A stretch of 36,646 nucleotides of DNA from Pseudomonadota bacterium (GTDB lineage: Bacteria > Pseudomonadota > Gammaproteobacteria > Steroidobacterales > Steroidobacteraceae), in NCBI GenBank assembly GCA_003242685.1, contig QGVD01000035.1, positions 1-36,646 of the forward strand, in the 5' to 3' direction. Made by a program: the position numbers and the translations under genes. The notes beneath the pieces are model-generated. The model ran no database searches. It saw only the letters and a list, made by a program, of their open reading frames with translations, and had not been told where the DNA came from. Shown here piece after piece: positions 1-6,800 of this stretch (position 1 is the first letter of the stretch; every line of letters starts with the position of its first letter).

Positions 1-548
1 AAGTCGTATCCCTTCCATGCCGGGAAGGGTTGCTGGCCGGACGCGTCGGGCACGTGCGGTGAGAGTCTGCGCTGCTCGAGCCTGTGAATGTACCGGCCGC
101 AGTTGACGAATATCTCGCTCGCGCGCACGCGCACCAGATACAGCGCACCGGGAACGTGACCGGGCCCTTCGTTCGGCATCACGTGTGCCGTGCCCTGCAC
201 GCGCAGGCGGCGCGGCGGCGATTCGAAGCTGATGAAGAGCAGTCCGACGTGCCCGGTGCTCGCGATATTGCCGACGGAGAGGAACATGCCGTTCCCGTCG
301 TAGACCGGAAAGACGAGCTCGGAAGGCGCGACGATGCGCACGAATCCCGGCGGGCCTCCCTTGTACGAGACGGTGGGTCTGCCGCGTTCGTCCACGGTGC
401 TGAGAAAGAAGAACGACGCTTCCTCGATGAACGACCGGTCCCTTTCATCGAATTCCGAATGCGCGAGAGCTTCGAGCCTGTCCGCGAGGCGGCGCGTATC
501 GTGCCGATCCTGGAACGCCCGGTGAGTCTCTCCGTAGAGATCGCTCAT
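1..548 (-). CDS. Pyridoxamine 5'-phosphate oxidase-family (PPOX-fold) FMN-binding protein, 3' end cut by the window edge
   Basis: Reading the minus strand from the ATG at 546-548 gives an open frame of about 182 codons with no stop before base 1, so the C-terminus lies outside the window. The protein begins MSDLYGETHRAFQDRHDTRR and has the block FFFLSTVDERGRPTVSYKGG (about residues 46-65), followed by YDGNGMFLSVGNI and VGLLFISFESPPRRLRVQG. These are the split-barrel signatures of the PPOX family, whose members bind FMN, F420 or haem. This subgroup is usually annotated only as 'pyridoxamine 5'-phosphate oxidase family protein', and true PNPOx activity should not be assumed. A ribosome-binding site (GGAGGG on the minus strand, about 554-559) precedes the ATG. 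The gene follows the hydrolase at 659-1495 on the same strand, with a hairpin between them. The substrate is unknown. Confidence 0.85.
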   Translation of the reverse strand, partial: MSDLYGETHRAFQDRHDTRRLADRLEALAHSEFDERDRSFIEEASFFFLSTVDERGRPTVSYKGGPPGFVRIVAPSELVFPVYDGNGMFLSVGNIASTGHVGLLFISFESPPRRLRVQGTAHVMPNEGPGHVPGALYLVRVRASEIFVNCGRYIHRLEQRRLSPHVPDASGQQPFPAWKGYD

Positions 549-595
549 GACACCCTCCCGCGCGATGCGGCAGCTGCCGCCAGGAAGTCTCCCGA

Positions 596-631
596 CTCAT
601 CGTCGCCTCCATGCGTGAGGGCGACGATGAG
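596..631 (-). terminator. 12-bp perfect stem-loop between two minus-strand genes (possible terminator)
   Basis: Bases 596-607 and 620-631 are exact reverse complements (CTCATCGTCGCC / GGCGACGATGAG) around a 12-nt loop. The hairpin begins 28 bp past the stop of the hydrolase gene and about 48 bp before the PPOX-fold start. No U-run follows, so termination or mRNA-end protection is inferred from position only. Confidence 0.4.
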
Positions 632-658
632 CCGGAAACCCATTCTCGCGTACGCGAA

Positions 659-1495
659 TCAATCCCGCACGAATTTCAGAAGGTCGGCGTTGATGACGTC
701 CGGGTGCGTCGCGAGCATGCCATGCGGGAGACCCGGATAGGTCTTCAGCGTGCCGTTCCCGAGCAGCTTGACCGCCTTGCGGGCCGAGATGTCTATCGGC
801 ACGACCTGATCGTCCTCGCCGTGCAGCAGGAGCACCGGCACCGTGATCGCCTTCAGATCCTCGGTGAAATCGGTCTCCGAGAATGCCGCAATGCAGTCGT
901 ACTGAGCCTTCGCGCCACCGGCCATGCCTTGGCGCCACCAGTTGTCGATCAGCCCCTGACTGACCTCGGCGCCCGGACGGTTGAAGCCGTAGAACGGCCC
1001 CGACGCGACGTCGATGTAGAACTGCGCCCTGTTCTTCGCGAGCGCCGCACGAAAGCCGTCGAAGAATTCCTTCGGCAGGCCGTCGGGATTCGCATCGGTC
1101 TTCAGCATGATCGGCGGCACGGCGCCGACCAGCACCGCCTTCGCAACGCGGCCCCGCTCGGCGCGAGCGACGTAGCGCGTGACTTCACCTCCACCGGTGG
1201 AGTGTCCGATGTGCACCGCGTTGCGCAGATTCAGTGCAGCGGCGAGCTCCGCCACATCGGCGGCATAGGTGTTCATCTCGTTCCCGGTATCCGTCTGGTC
1301 CGAGCGGCCGTGCCCGCGGCGATCGTGAGCGATCACGCGGTATCCCTGGGACAGGAAGAACAGCATCTGGTTGTCCCAGTCGTCGCTGGAAAGCGGCCAG
1401 CCGTGATGGAAGACCACCGGCTGCGCGTCGCGCGGACCCCAGTCCTTGTAGAAGATCCGGGTGCCGTCCCTGGTGGTCAGAAAGTTGCTGCTCAT
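659..1495 (-). CDS. Alpha/beta hydrolase, cofactor-free chloroperoxidase / arylesterase type
   Basis: This is a 278-residue cytoplasmic protein without a signal peptide. It shows the alpha/beta-hydrolase order: oxyanion-loop HHGWPLS (30-36), RVIAHDRRGHGRS, nucleophile elbow GHSTGG with Ser99, acid in HGEDDQVVP (Asp228 or Asp229) and His258 in GLPHGM. The stretch GEVTRYVARAE...AVLVGAVPPIMLKT is characteristic of the non-haem 'chloroperoxidase' subgroup. Its enzymes are esterases that also perform perhydrolysis, making peracids from carboxylic acids and hydrogen peroxide. The start is fixed by a strong AAAGGAG (1501-1507) seven bases before the ATG. Lying beside a PPOX-fold gene, a second hydrolase and an OhrR-like regulator suggests a role in peroxide or xenobiotic handling, which is inference. 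The natural substrate cannot be read from the sequence. Confidence 0.92.
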   Translation of the reverse strand: MSSNFLTTRDGTRIFYKDWGPRDAQPVVFHHGWPLSSDDWDNQMLFFLSQGYRVIAHDRRGHGRSDQTDTGNEMNTYAADVAELAAALNLRNAVHIGHSTGGGEVTRYVARAERGRVAKAVLVGAVPPIMLKTDANPDGLPKEFFDGFRAALAKNRAQFYIDVASGPFYGFNRPGAEVSQGLIDNWWRQGMAGGAKAQYDCIAAFSETDFTEDLKAITVPVLLLHGEDDQVVPIDISARKAVKLLGNGTLKTYPGLPHGMLATHPDVINADLLKFVRD

Positions 1496-1742
1496 GGGGT
1501 CTCCTTTCGTCCCTGTTTCATTCAGTTCCTTCGCAGACGCTCGCCGGGACCGTCGGACCGGGGCCGGTGCTGCAGTCCGTCGGAGAACTCACCGGACCGC
1601 GCCGCGGCTGGCGATGGCCCGATAGTGATATCGCTTGACTCACCGTCGTGGTTCCAACACGAACGCGGCCGAGCGCCGAGAATCGCTCGAGAGAGTCGGG
1701 CGGCGCCCGCGCCGCCGCCCGGGTGAGCACCGATTTGTCTGA

Positions 1743-2531
1743 TCACTTCGCGGCGGCCAGCGCGCCCTGCGCCGCGCGGTGGATCGTGTCGGCCACGATG
1801 TCGGGCTGTGTCATGAAGACCGCGTGGCTCGCCGGCACCTCGACGACCTTTGCACCAATCCGGTTCGCCATGTGACGGAGCATGGCGAGATCGAATGCCT
1901 TGTCTTCCGTCGCGATGACCGCCCAGCTCGGCCGGGTGCGCCAGGCCGCCTCCTCGATCGCCGTCGAGAACGCCGACATGTTGATGGGCACCTGTGTGTC
2001 GCGCAGGAAAGCCGCGTCCGCGTCGCTCGCGTCGTGAGCGAAGCCGGCCTTGAACTTGTCCGGGTCGAGGAACCCGTATCCGTCGGATCCGACGTCGATG
2101 ACGAACTCGGGCGTCGGCGCGAAGCCCTCGTACTGCCGTGCAGTCGTCTCACCGGTGTCGGGAGACAGCGCGGAGACGTACACCAGCCCGGCGACCTTGG
2201 GGTGGTTGCCGGCTTCCGTGATGACGGTGCCGCCCCAGGAGTGCCCGACGAGGATCGTGGGTCCGTCCTGCCGGTCGAGCACGCGCCGCGTCGCTGCCAC
2301 GTCGTCGGCCAGGGACGTGAGCGGGTTCTGCACGATGAACACCCGGTAGCCGCGGGCGGTCAACCGGTCATAGACGCCGCGCCATCCGGAACCATCGGCG
2401 AACGCACCGTGCACGAGCACGACATTCCTGACGGCCTGATCCGGTGCAATGCGTTCCTGCCCGGAAGCTGCACCGGCCAGGGTGGCGGCAGTCACGGCTG
2501 CAGTGAGGAGGGTCTTCGACTTCGAGGTCAT
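1743..2531 (-). CDS. Exported alpha/beta hydrolase
   Basis: The protein has 262 residues. The start was set at the ATG 2529-2531 rather than an in-frame ATG 54 bp upstream, because AAGGGAG (2539-2545) sits seven bases before it and the resulting N-terminus, MTSKSKTLLTAAVTAATLAG followed by AASG, is a clean Sec signal peptide. The mature part begins with NVVLVHGAFADGSGW and has the nucleophile elbow GHSWGG (Ser98), an acid in VIATEDKAFD (Asp210) and His236 in PASHAVF. It belongs to the salicylate-esterase-like 'alpha/beta fold hydrolase' group, whose exported members are common in proteobacteria and have largely unassigned substrates. It is transcribed divergently from the OhrR-like regulator at 2643 across 111 bp, so that regulator is the natural candidate for its control. 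A gap of 247 bp separates it from the next hydrolase and contains no convincing gene. Confidence 0.9.
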   Translation of the reverse strand: MTSKSKTLLTAAVTAATLAGAASGQERIAPDQAVRNVVLVHGAFADGSGWRGVYDRLTARGYRVFIVQNPLTSLADDVAATRRVLDRQDGPTILVGHSWGGTVITEAGNHPKVAGLVYVSALSPDTGETTARQYEGFAPTPEFVIDVGSDGYGFLDPDKFKAGFAHDASDADAAFLRDTQVPINMSAFSTAIEEAAWRTRPSWAVIATEDKAFDLAMLRHMANRIGAKVVEVPASHAVFMTQPDIVADTIHRAAQGALAAAK

Positions 2532-2606
2532 GGGTCGGCTCCCTTGCTTGAGTGGCCGCGATAATCCTTCTCGCGATGGCTTCATGCTGGACGACGCTCA
2601 GACCCT

Positions 2607-2618
2607 TTTCAAATGAAA
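2607..2618. promoter_or_regulatory. AT-rich divergent promoter region with a palindromic operator candidate
   Basis: Within the 111-bp divergent gap, the otherwise GC-rich sequence becomes AT-rich from about 2605 to 2634. TTTCAAATGAAA at 2607-2618 has perfect TTTCA/TGAAA arms around AA. A second weak symmetry (ATAT...ATAT) spans about 2618-2632. MarR/OhrR proteins bind such AT-rich palindromes overlapping promoters. Binding here is inferred. Confidence 0.4.
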
Positions 2619-2642
2619 TATTACCGCGATATATGAGAGGCC

Positions 2643-3143
2643 ATGACAGAACAAGCTGTGCAGGAAACGAGAGCCCGCGCTCGAGGCGGCAACCCTCCGG
2701 TGGCGCTGGACGATCAGCTCTGCTACGCGATCTATTCCGCGGGCATTGCCATCCAGCGACTCTACAAACCGTATCTCGACGAGCTGGGGCTCACCTATCC
2801 CCAGTATCTCGTGCTCAACGTCCTCTGGCGCGAGGACGCCCAGACCGTCGGTTCGATCGCCGAGAAACTCGCGCTCGAATCGAGCACGCTGACGCCGCTG
2901 CTGAAACGCCTCGAGGCTGCCGGTCTCGTGCAGCGGCGGCGCAATCCCCGGAACGAGCGCCAGGTCGTCATCGCGCTTACTCCGCAGGGCAAGGTGCTCA
3001 GGGATCGCGCCGGTTGTCTCGGGGCGGCACTGCTCGAGGCATCGGGCAGGACGCCTTCCGAGCTCGCGAAGCTGAATCGGGAGATCCGGCAGCTCCGCAA
3101 CCGGATCTACGCGCACATCGGGGAATGGGACGCGCCGCTGTGA
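2643..3143 (+). CDS. MarR-family regulator, OhrR-like two-cysteine organic-peroxide sensor
   Basis: The protein has 166 residues. LDDQLCYAIYSAGIAIQRLY near the N-terminus places Cys27 where OhrR proteins have the peroxidatic cysteine. The winged helix follows: GLTYPQYLVLNVLW, SIAEKLALESSTLTPLLKRL (recognition helix), then NERQVVIALTPQG (wing). A second cysteine, Cys125, lies in RDRAGCLGAALL, close to the resolving cysteine of Xanthomonas-type 2-Cys OhrR. In that family organic hydroperoxides oxidise the sensor Cys, a disulfide forms and the repressor leaves DNA. No ohr peroxidase gene is in the window; the divergent exported hydrolase is the nearest plausible target. Only a weak purine-rich ribosome site (GAGAGG, 2635-2640) precedes the ATG, closer than ideal. 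An OhrR-like sensor is likely, but the exact ligand is unproven. Confidence 0.88.
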   Translation: MTEQAVQETRARARGGNPPVALDDQLCYAIYSAGIAIQRLYKPYLDELGLTYPQYLVLNVLWREDAQTVGSIAEKLALESSTLTPLLKRLEAAGLVQRRRNPRNERQVVIALTPQGKVLRDRAGCLGAALLEASGRTPSELAKLNREIRQLRNRIYAHIGEWDAPL

Positions 3144-3274
3144 TCGAGTGAGCGGACGCCAGGCCCGGCACCACGGCGGCCGCTTTCTGCTTCTTCACGA
3201 CTGGCCGCGAGCTCCCGAATGCCGTCGTGCTCGCGACGCTCGCGCGCGGCGCATCAGGCATAATCCGCACCCCC

Positions 3275-3358
3275 ATGCGCACGTCCGGCCAGCTTCTCCA
3301 ACACACGCCCATGATGCAGCAGTACCTGCATACGGATATCTCGAGAATTCCAATCTAG
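3275..3358 (+). pseudogene. mutS 5'-end relic (27-codon ORF with the MutS N-terminal signature)
   Basis: The ATG at 3275 opens a 27-codon frame ending with TAG at 3356-3358. It contains HTPMMQQYL, the highly conserved start of MutS (the intact mutS of this window has HTPVMQQYL at residues 17-25). At DNA level 3302-3329 matches 21977-22004 at 26 of 28 bases, the two differences being in one codon. Identity stops at about 3330, where the frame drifts into unrelated residues. A CATAAT -10-like box (3259-3264) lies 10 bp before the ATG. I read this as the broken 5' end of a second mutS copy left at a rearrangement or insertion junction. A chance match is possible given the short length. Confidence 0.5.
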
Positions 3359-3372
3359 AAAGAGGGGAACAA

Positions 3373-3846
3373 ATGGGCGCGAATCGAACGCCTGTCGAAC
3401 AGGTTCGATTGGGAGTTCTGAACGAGCTCGTCGGATTTCACATCAGACGGGCTGCGAACGCATTCATGTCAGACTTCAACGAGACATTCGTCGACACTGG
3501 CGTGAGGCAGATTCTCCTGGCGATACTGTTCATCGTGGACGCCAATCCTGGAATCTATCAGGGACAGGTAGGACGGGCCCTCGGAATCAGGCGTGCAAAC
3601 ATGGTCGCGCTGGCCACTGAACTCGAGGAGCGCGGACTGATAAAGCGCAAGGTCCCTGCGACAAACCGCCGGGCTCTGAGTCTCACCCTTACCGACAGGG
3701 GGCGCGAAGTCGTGGCGGCCTGCCTGAAGAAAGTGCGCGCACATGAACGCCGCCTCCTTTCCGGCTTCACGAATGACGAACGCGCGCTTCTGATCGACCT
3801 GTTGGCCCGGATCGCGACCAGGATGCCCGTCCCGGAAGAATTCTGA
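3373..3846 (+). CDS. MarR-family transcriptional regulator
   Basis: The protein has 157 residues. The ATG at 3373 was preferred to the in-frame upstream extension because AGAGGGG (3361-3367) lies just upstream and the extension is low-complexity and Arg/His-rich. The winged helix is clear: GVRQILLAILFIVDANPGIY, GQVGRALGIRRANMVALATE as the recognition helix, LEERGLIKRKV, then NRRALSLTLTDRGREVV for the wing. It has no cysteine near the N-terminus, unlike the OhrR-like protein upstream, so it probably senses a small (often phenolic or hydrophobic) ligand by the usual MarR dimer cleft. Codon third positions are visibly less GC-rich than in neighbouring genes, which fits horizontal acquisition. 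It converges on the minus-strand TonB/cytochrome unit and may control it, but no direct link is visible. Confidence 0.88.
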   Translation: MGANRTPVEQVRLGVLNELVGFHIRRAANAFMSDFNETFVDTGVRQILLAILFIVDANPGIYQGQVGRALGIRRANMVALATELEERGLIKRKVPATNRRALSLTLTDRGREVVAACLKKVRAHERRLLSGFTNDERALLIDLLARIATRMPVPEEF

Positions 3847-4009
3847 ACAACCCGAGAAGCACAGGGTAGTGCAACGAATCCTTCGCGCTTCCCTGGCAGT
3901 GGTTCGATCCGGTTCCCTTCTGAGATCTCACCCTTCCGCGGCAAAGAACGAATGCCGTCTCGAACGGCGGCCCGTTCGGCGTCTCCTGGGGACGCTCGAA
4001 CGGACCGCC

Positions 4010-4102
4010 TCAGCCACGTGCGCCCTGAAGAAGCGTCTGCTGCTTCAGCGAGTCCTCCTTCAGTTGTCTGACGATGAAACGGTTCTCGTCGATGAATCTC
4101 AA
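4010..4102 (-). other. Possible 30-codon ORF or gene remnant downstream of the OmpA-like gene
   Basis: In the 261-bp gap 3847-4107 one minus-strand frame reads MRFIDENRFIVRQLKEDSLK and continues ten more residues to a stop at 4010-4012, using a TTG start at 4100-4102. The composition (acidic/basic amphipathic) is protein-like rather than the Arg/Pro-rich pattern of antisense frames here. There is no strong ribosome-binding site and I recognise no family. It could be the tail of a decayed gene. The gap also contains a 7-bp hairpin, CGAACGG/CCGTTCG, at 3961-3978. Confidence 0.2.
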
Positions 4103-4107
4103 CCGCT

Positions 4108-5103
4108 CTATTTCCGGGCCACCTTGCTGCGCTCGGGCCCCGGGGTCACGATGATCGAGACGGCACGCTTCTCGAAATCAGCGATACCGTCCGCGGGACG
4201 GGGGTTCGGATCCCACCGCACCTCCACGACTCCCGGCGGAAACGGGTAATCGTCGAAGATCGTCTTCACCGTTTCGGCTCGATCCTTCTCGACGCCCGGG
4301 CGCTCGACCAGGACTTCGCCGTTCGAGAGCAGCACCGAGGCACGGTATCCGATGATCTCGACCTTGGAGGCCTCGACGTCGCGCGCGTACTTCACGGCCT
4401 GGACGACCTGTCCGTAATTGCCGTGAGCACCGATTCCATTGTCGAAATCCCACAGAATGACGAACTCTCTCTTCACTCGCTCGACCGGATCCGGCGTGTA
4501 CTCCTTGGCCCAGAGACGCGCAGCGAACTGGCGCGACCGCTCCGCGCCCGTTTCACGCCCGACAGCGTCGACACCCGGCCCCGGCGGCCGCTTGGGATTC
4601 TTGATCGCCGTCCCGTCGTTCGGCAGCAGCTTGTCGCAGGTGATGTCGACTTCCGGCAGCACCGACAGGCGCAGCGGATTGAGCACGATCGCCTTTCCGA
4701 CACGCGGCTCGGGCGAGATGATGCCCTCGACGAGCACCTTGTGCTTGAGCTGCGGGTGGCGGACCCGCGCCGAGAGGTTCTGCTGCGCCCTCAGGAAGTA
4801 GGTCTCGCCGTTGTAGTCCGCGAACCAGAGCGGAGTCGGCTCGGAATCCTGCATGTAGGGGCAGGCCACGAACGTGATCCGCTCACCGACGTGCATGTTC
4901 TCCCGCGTGAGAAGCAGCGGATCGCCGGTGACGTAGACGTTTCTCGGCAGCGATTCACTCACCCGCCCCGGCGGCAGCTCTGCGGGGAGGATCGGTCCCT
5001 TGACCGGCTCCGCCGGCGCGTCGAAGGGCACCTGCGCGGAGGCGACTACCGGCACTCCAATCAGGGCACAGGCGAGCCATGCATGCGATGTCAGTTTCAT
5101 CAC
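4108..5103 (-). CDS. Secreted protein with an OmpA-like C-terminal domain, function unknown
   Basis: The protein has 331 residues with a Sec signal peptide (MMKLTSHAWLACALIGVPVV, then ASA before the mature QVPFDAP). Residues about 70-160 form a beta-rich segment (HVGERITFVACPYMQ, WFADYNGETYFLRAQ, HKVLVEGIISPEPR) that could be an OB-like fold. Residues about 215-325 resemble a degenerate OmpA-like domain: FVILWDFDNG, then VEIIGYRASVLLSNGEVLVE, then KDRAETVKTIFD and a closing KRAVSIIVTPG. In OmpA domains the RAxxV helix belongs to the peptidoglycan-binding face, so attachment to the wall is possible but the match is loose. The gene begins 12 bp after the diheme cytochrome stop and is surely co-transcribed with it. 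It may be a periplasmic partner of that cytochrome. No catalytic motif is visible. Confidence 0.75.
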   Translation of the reverse strand: MMKLTSHAWLACALIGVPVVASAQVPFDAPAEPVKGPILPAELPPGRVSESLPRNVYVTGDPLLLTRENMHVGERITFVACPYMQDSEPTPLWFADYNGETYFLRAQQNLSARVRHPQLKHKVLVEGIISPEPRVGKAIVLNPLRLSVLPEVDITCDKLLPNDGTAIKNPKRPPGPGVDAVGRETGAERSRQFAARLWAKEYTPDPVERVKREFVILWDFDNGIGAHGNYGQVVQAVKYARDVEASKVEIIGYRASVLLSNGEVLVERPGVEKDRAETVKTIFDDYPFPPGVVEVRWDPNPRPADGIADFEKRAVSIIVTPGPERSKVARK

Positions 5104-5115
5104 TCGATCCCCCTC

Positions 5116-6711
5116 TCAAAGCACCGACAGGAAGTTGACGAGGTCCTGCTTCTCCTGCTCGGTATAGCCGATGTTGAACCGGCGGTCGTAGAAGTCGATG
5201 ACCTCGCGGAGCGTCTGCGCCGTGCCGTTCGCGAAGTACGGCGGCCGGGCAGCCAGGCCACGGAACTGCTGCATCACCAGCGAGCCGACGTCGTAGCACT
5301 TGCCCGTGACCAGAGCGCGACCCGGATCGTGCGTGTAGATCTCGCGCCCGAGATAGGGGTGCGGCGGAGCGTCCTTGTGGCAGGTGATCTTGAAGGTCGG
5401 CAGATCCGGCGCGGCAGGCGCGTGCGGGAAGTTGTTCGTGCCGAGATCCATCCAGCCCGGAACGTCGTCGTGGCCGGTGAGGAGCGTGTTGTGGCAGAAC
5501 GCGCACGTCTGCTTGTACGGATTGCCCAGACCGATGTTCGTGATGCCGAACACGTCGCGCATGAACAGCGGCTTGTAGAAGAAGATGTCGTAGCCGCGGA
5601 CGACCGACGCGCGGAAATCGGCGGCCGGATCACCGGACTTCAGCGGGCCGCGCCACTCTTCCATCGTGAAGAAGACGCCGAGGTCGGTGTCGTTGCCGTT
5701 GACCGGCGGGTTACCGCGACCTTCGATCAGCGGCTTCACGCCCAGAGCGCGCGGCGTGTTCGGCACGTCGAACCTCCCGGCGAGCACGTGCGACTGCTGG
5801 GCCGAATGGATCTTGCGCTGGAACTCGGCCAGGAACTCGCCCTCCTCGCGGGTCATGTTCGGCATGGCCATGTGCGAGCGGGCGGCGTCCTGCGCCTGCA
5901 TGGCAAGCGACGTCACGCGGGCGTCCGACATGATCGACATGCTGGAGTGGATGCCGCTCACGGGATCGCGCACGAGCGGCAGACCCGTCTTGGTGTTCTG
6001 CGGCGCCTGCGTGGCCTCGAGGTAGCGGACGTTCGCGGCCATGCGCGAACGGCGATAGACCGACACGGTCGGGTTGGGCGACTTCAGGCCGTACACCGGA
6101 TGGGTGTTGCAGCCCGTGGGATCCCAGATCACCTCGATGTCGAAGTCGGGCTTGATGGGCTTGCCGTTGAAGTCCTTCGGCGGCCACGGCATCGCCACCC
6201 GGAACAGGCCCCGCTCGAGGATGAGCGAGTGCGACTTCGGATCGCCGTCCGGCAGGTGCGGACAGTTCTTGCCGTCGACCGGACGGAACAGGGGATCCTT
6301 GCCGTTCGTTGCCTCCCAGCGCTCACGGATGGTTTTCGTCGAGATTCCCATCGCGTCCTGCGGCTGGTGGCATGTCACGCACGCACGCCCGTTCGGCCGT
6401 ACCTTGAAGAACGGGTGATCTGCGACGTCGAAGGGTTCACCGTTGTAGGTAACGGCGAGCGTCCCTTCGCTGTTGGGAAACTCCATGTACTTGTCGAAGA
6501 TCACATGCTCGCCCGGCGAGACGTAGCCGGTGATGCGAGGCAGATTTCCGCGGCTGGCGCTCTGGCCGCCCGACGCACGTGCGGCAGCGACCGCGCCGCC
6601 ATTGGCGGCACGGTCCTGGGCAGTGACGGTTGCGCGCGGAGCGGCAGCCGCCGCCAGACAGGCAAGGACGGCTATACCGGTGCGTTGATGGAGTGAGAGC
6701 TTGTTGCGCAT
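5116..6711 (-). CDS. Exported diheme c-type cytochrome, MauG/cytochrome c peroxidase-like
   Basis: The protein has 531 residues and an N-terminal export signal (basic N-region, then GIAVLACLAAAAAPRATVTA). Two haem c motifs are present: CVTCH at 111-115 and CAFCH at 403-407, about 290 residues apart. The C-terminal 140 residues contain the peroxidase-like end pattern QQFRGLAARPPYFANGTAQT then LREVIDFYDRRF and DLVNFLSVL, as in MauG/CcpA and related diheme oxidases. The N-terminal half (CHQPQDAMGISTKTIRERW, HSLILERGLFRVAMPW) is not a standard peroxidase domain and looks like a fusion or an expanded subfamily. Diheme proteins of this class use peroxide or oxygen to oxidise proteins or hydrophobic substrates; RoxA rubber oxygenase is a distant analogue. 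It lies 89 bp downstream of the TonB receptor and 12 bp upstream of the OmpA-like gene. The substrate is unknown. Confidence 0.88.
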   Translation of the reverse strand: MRNKLSLHQRTGIAVLACLAAAAAPRATVTAQDRAANGGAVAAARASGGQSASRGNLPRITGYVSPGEHVIFDKYMEFPNSEGTLAVTYNGEPFDVADHPFFKVRPNGRACVTCHQPQDAMGISTKTIRERWEATNGKDPLFRPVDGKNCPHLPDGDPKSHSLILERGLFRVAMPWPPKDFNGKPIKPDFDIEVIWDPTGCNTHPVYGLKSPNPTVSVYRRSRMAANVRYLEATQAPQNTKTGLPLVRDPVSGIHSSMSIMSDARVTSLAMQAQDAARSHMAMPNMTREEGEFLAEFQRKIHSAQQSHVLAGRFDVPNTPRALGVKPLIEGRGNPPVNGNDTDLGVFFTMEEWRGPLKSGDPAADFRASVVRGYDIFFYKPLFMRDVFGITNIGLGNPYKQTCAFCHNTLLTGHDDVPGWMDLGTNNFPHAPAAPDLPTFKITCHKDAPPHPYLGREIYTHDPGRALVTGKCYDVGSLVMQQFRGLAARPPYFANGTAQTLREVIDFYDRRFNIGYTEQEKQDLVNFLSVL

Positions 6712-6800
6712 TTTTCAGATTCCCATTCCCGCCGGTTGCATGATCTGGACTGCCCTGCCGTTCCGGCCGACCGCGGGCAGAAACCTTGCCTCGAGCGACA

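Noticed and set aside
4423..6696. Long plus-strand open frame opposite the OmpA-like and cytochrome genes
   Set aside because: It is an antisense shadow caused by high GC; composition is Arg/Val/His-rich without motifs, while the minus strand has haem motifs and a signal peptide.
5116..6711. Calling the diheme cytochrome a rubber oxygenase (RoxA)
   Set aside because: It has two haem motifs and a MauG/CcpA-like end, but the length and intermediate sequence do not clearly match RoxA, so only a general assignment is given.
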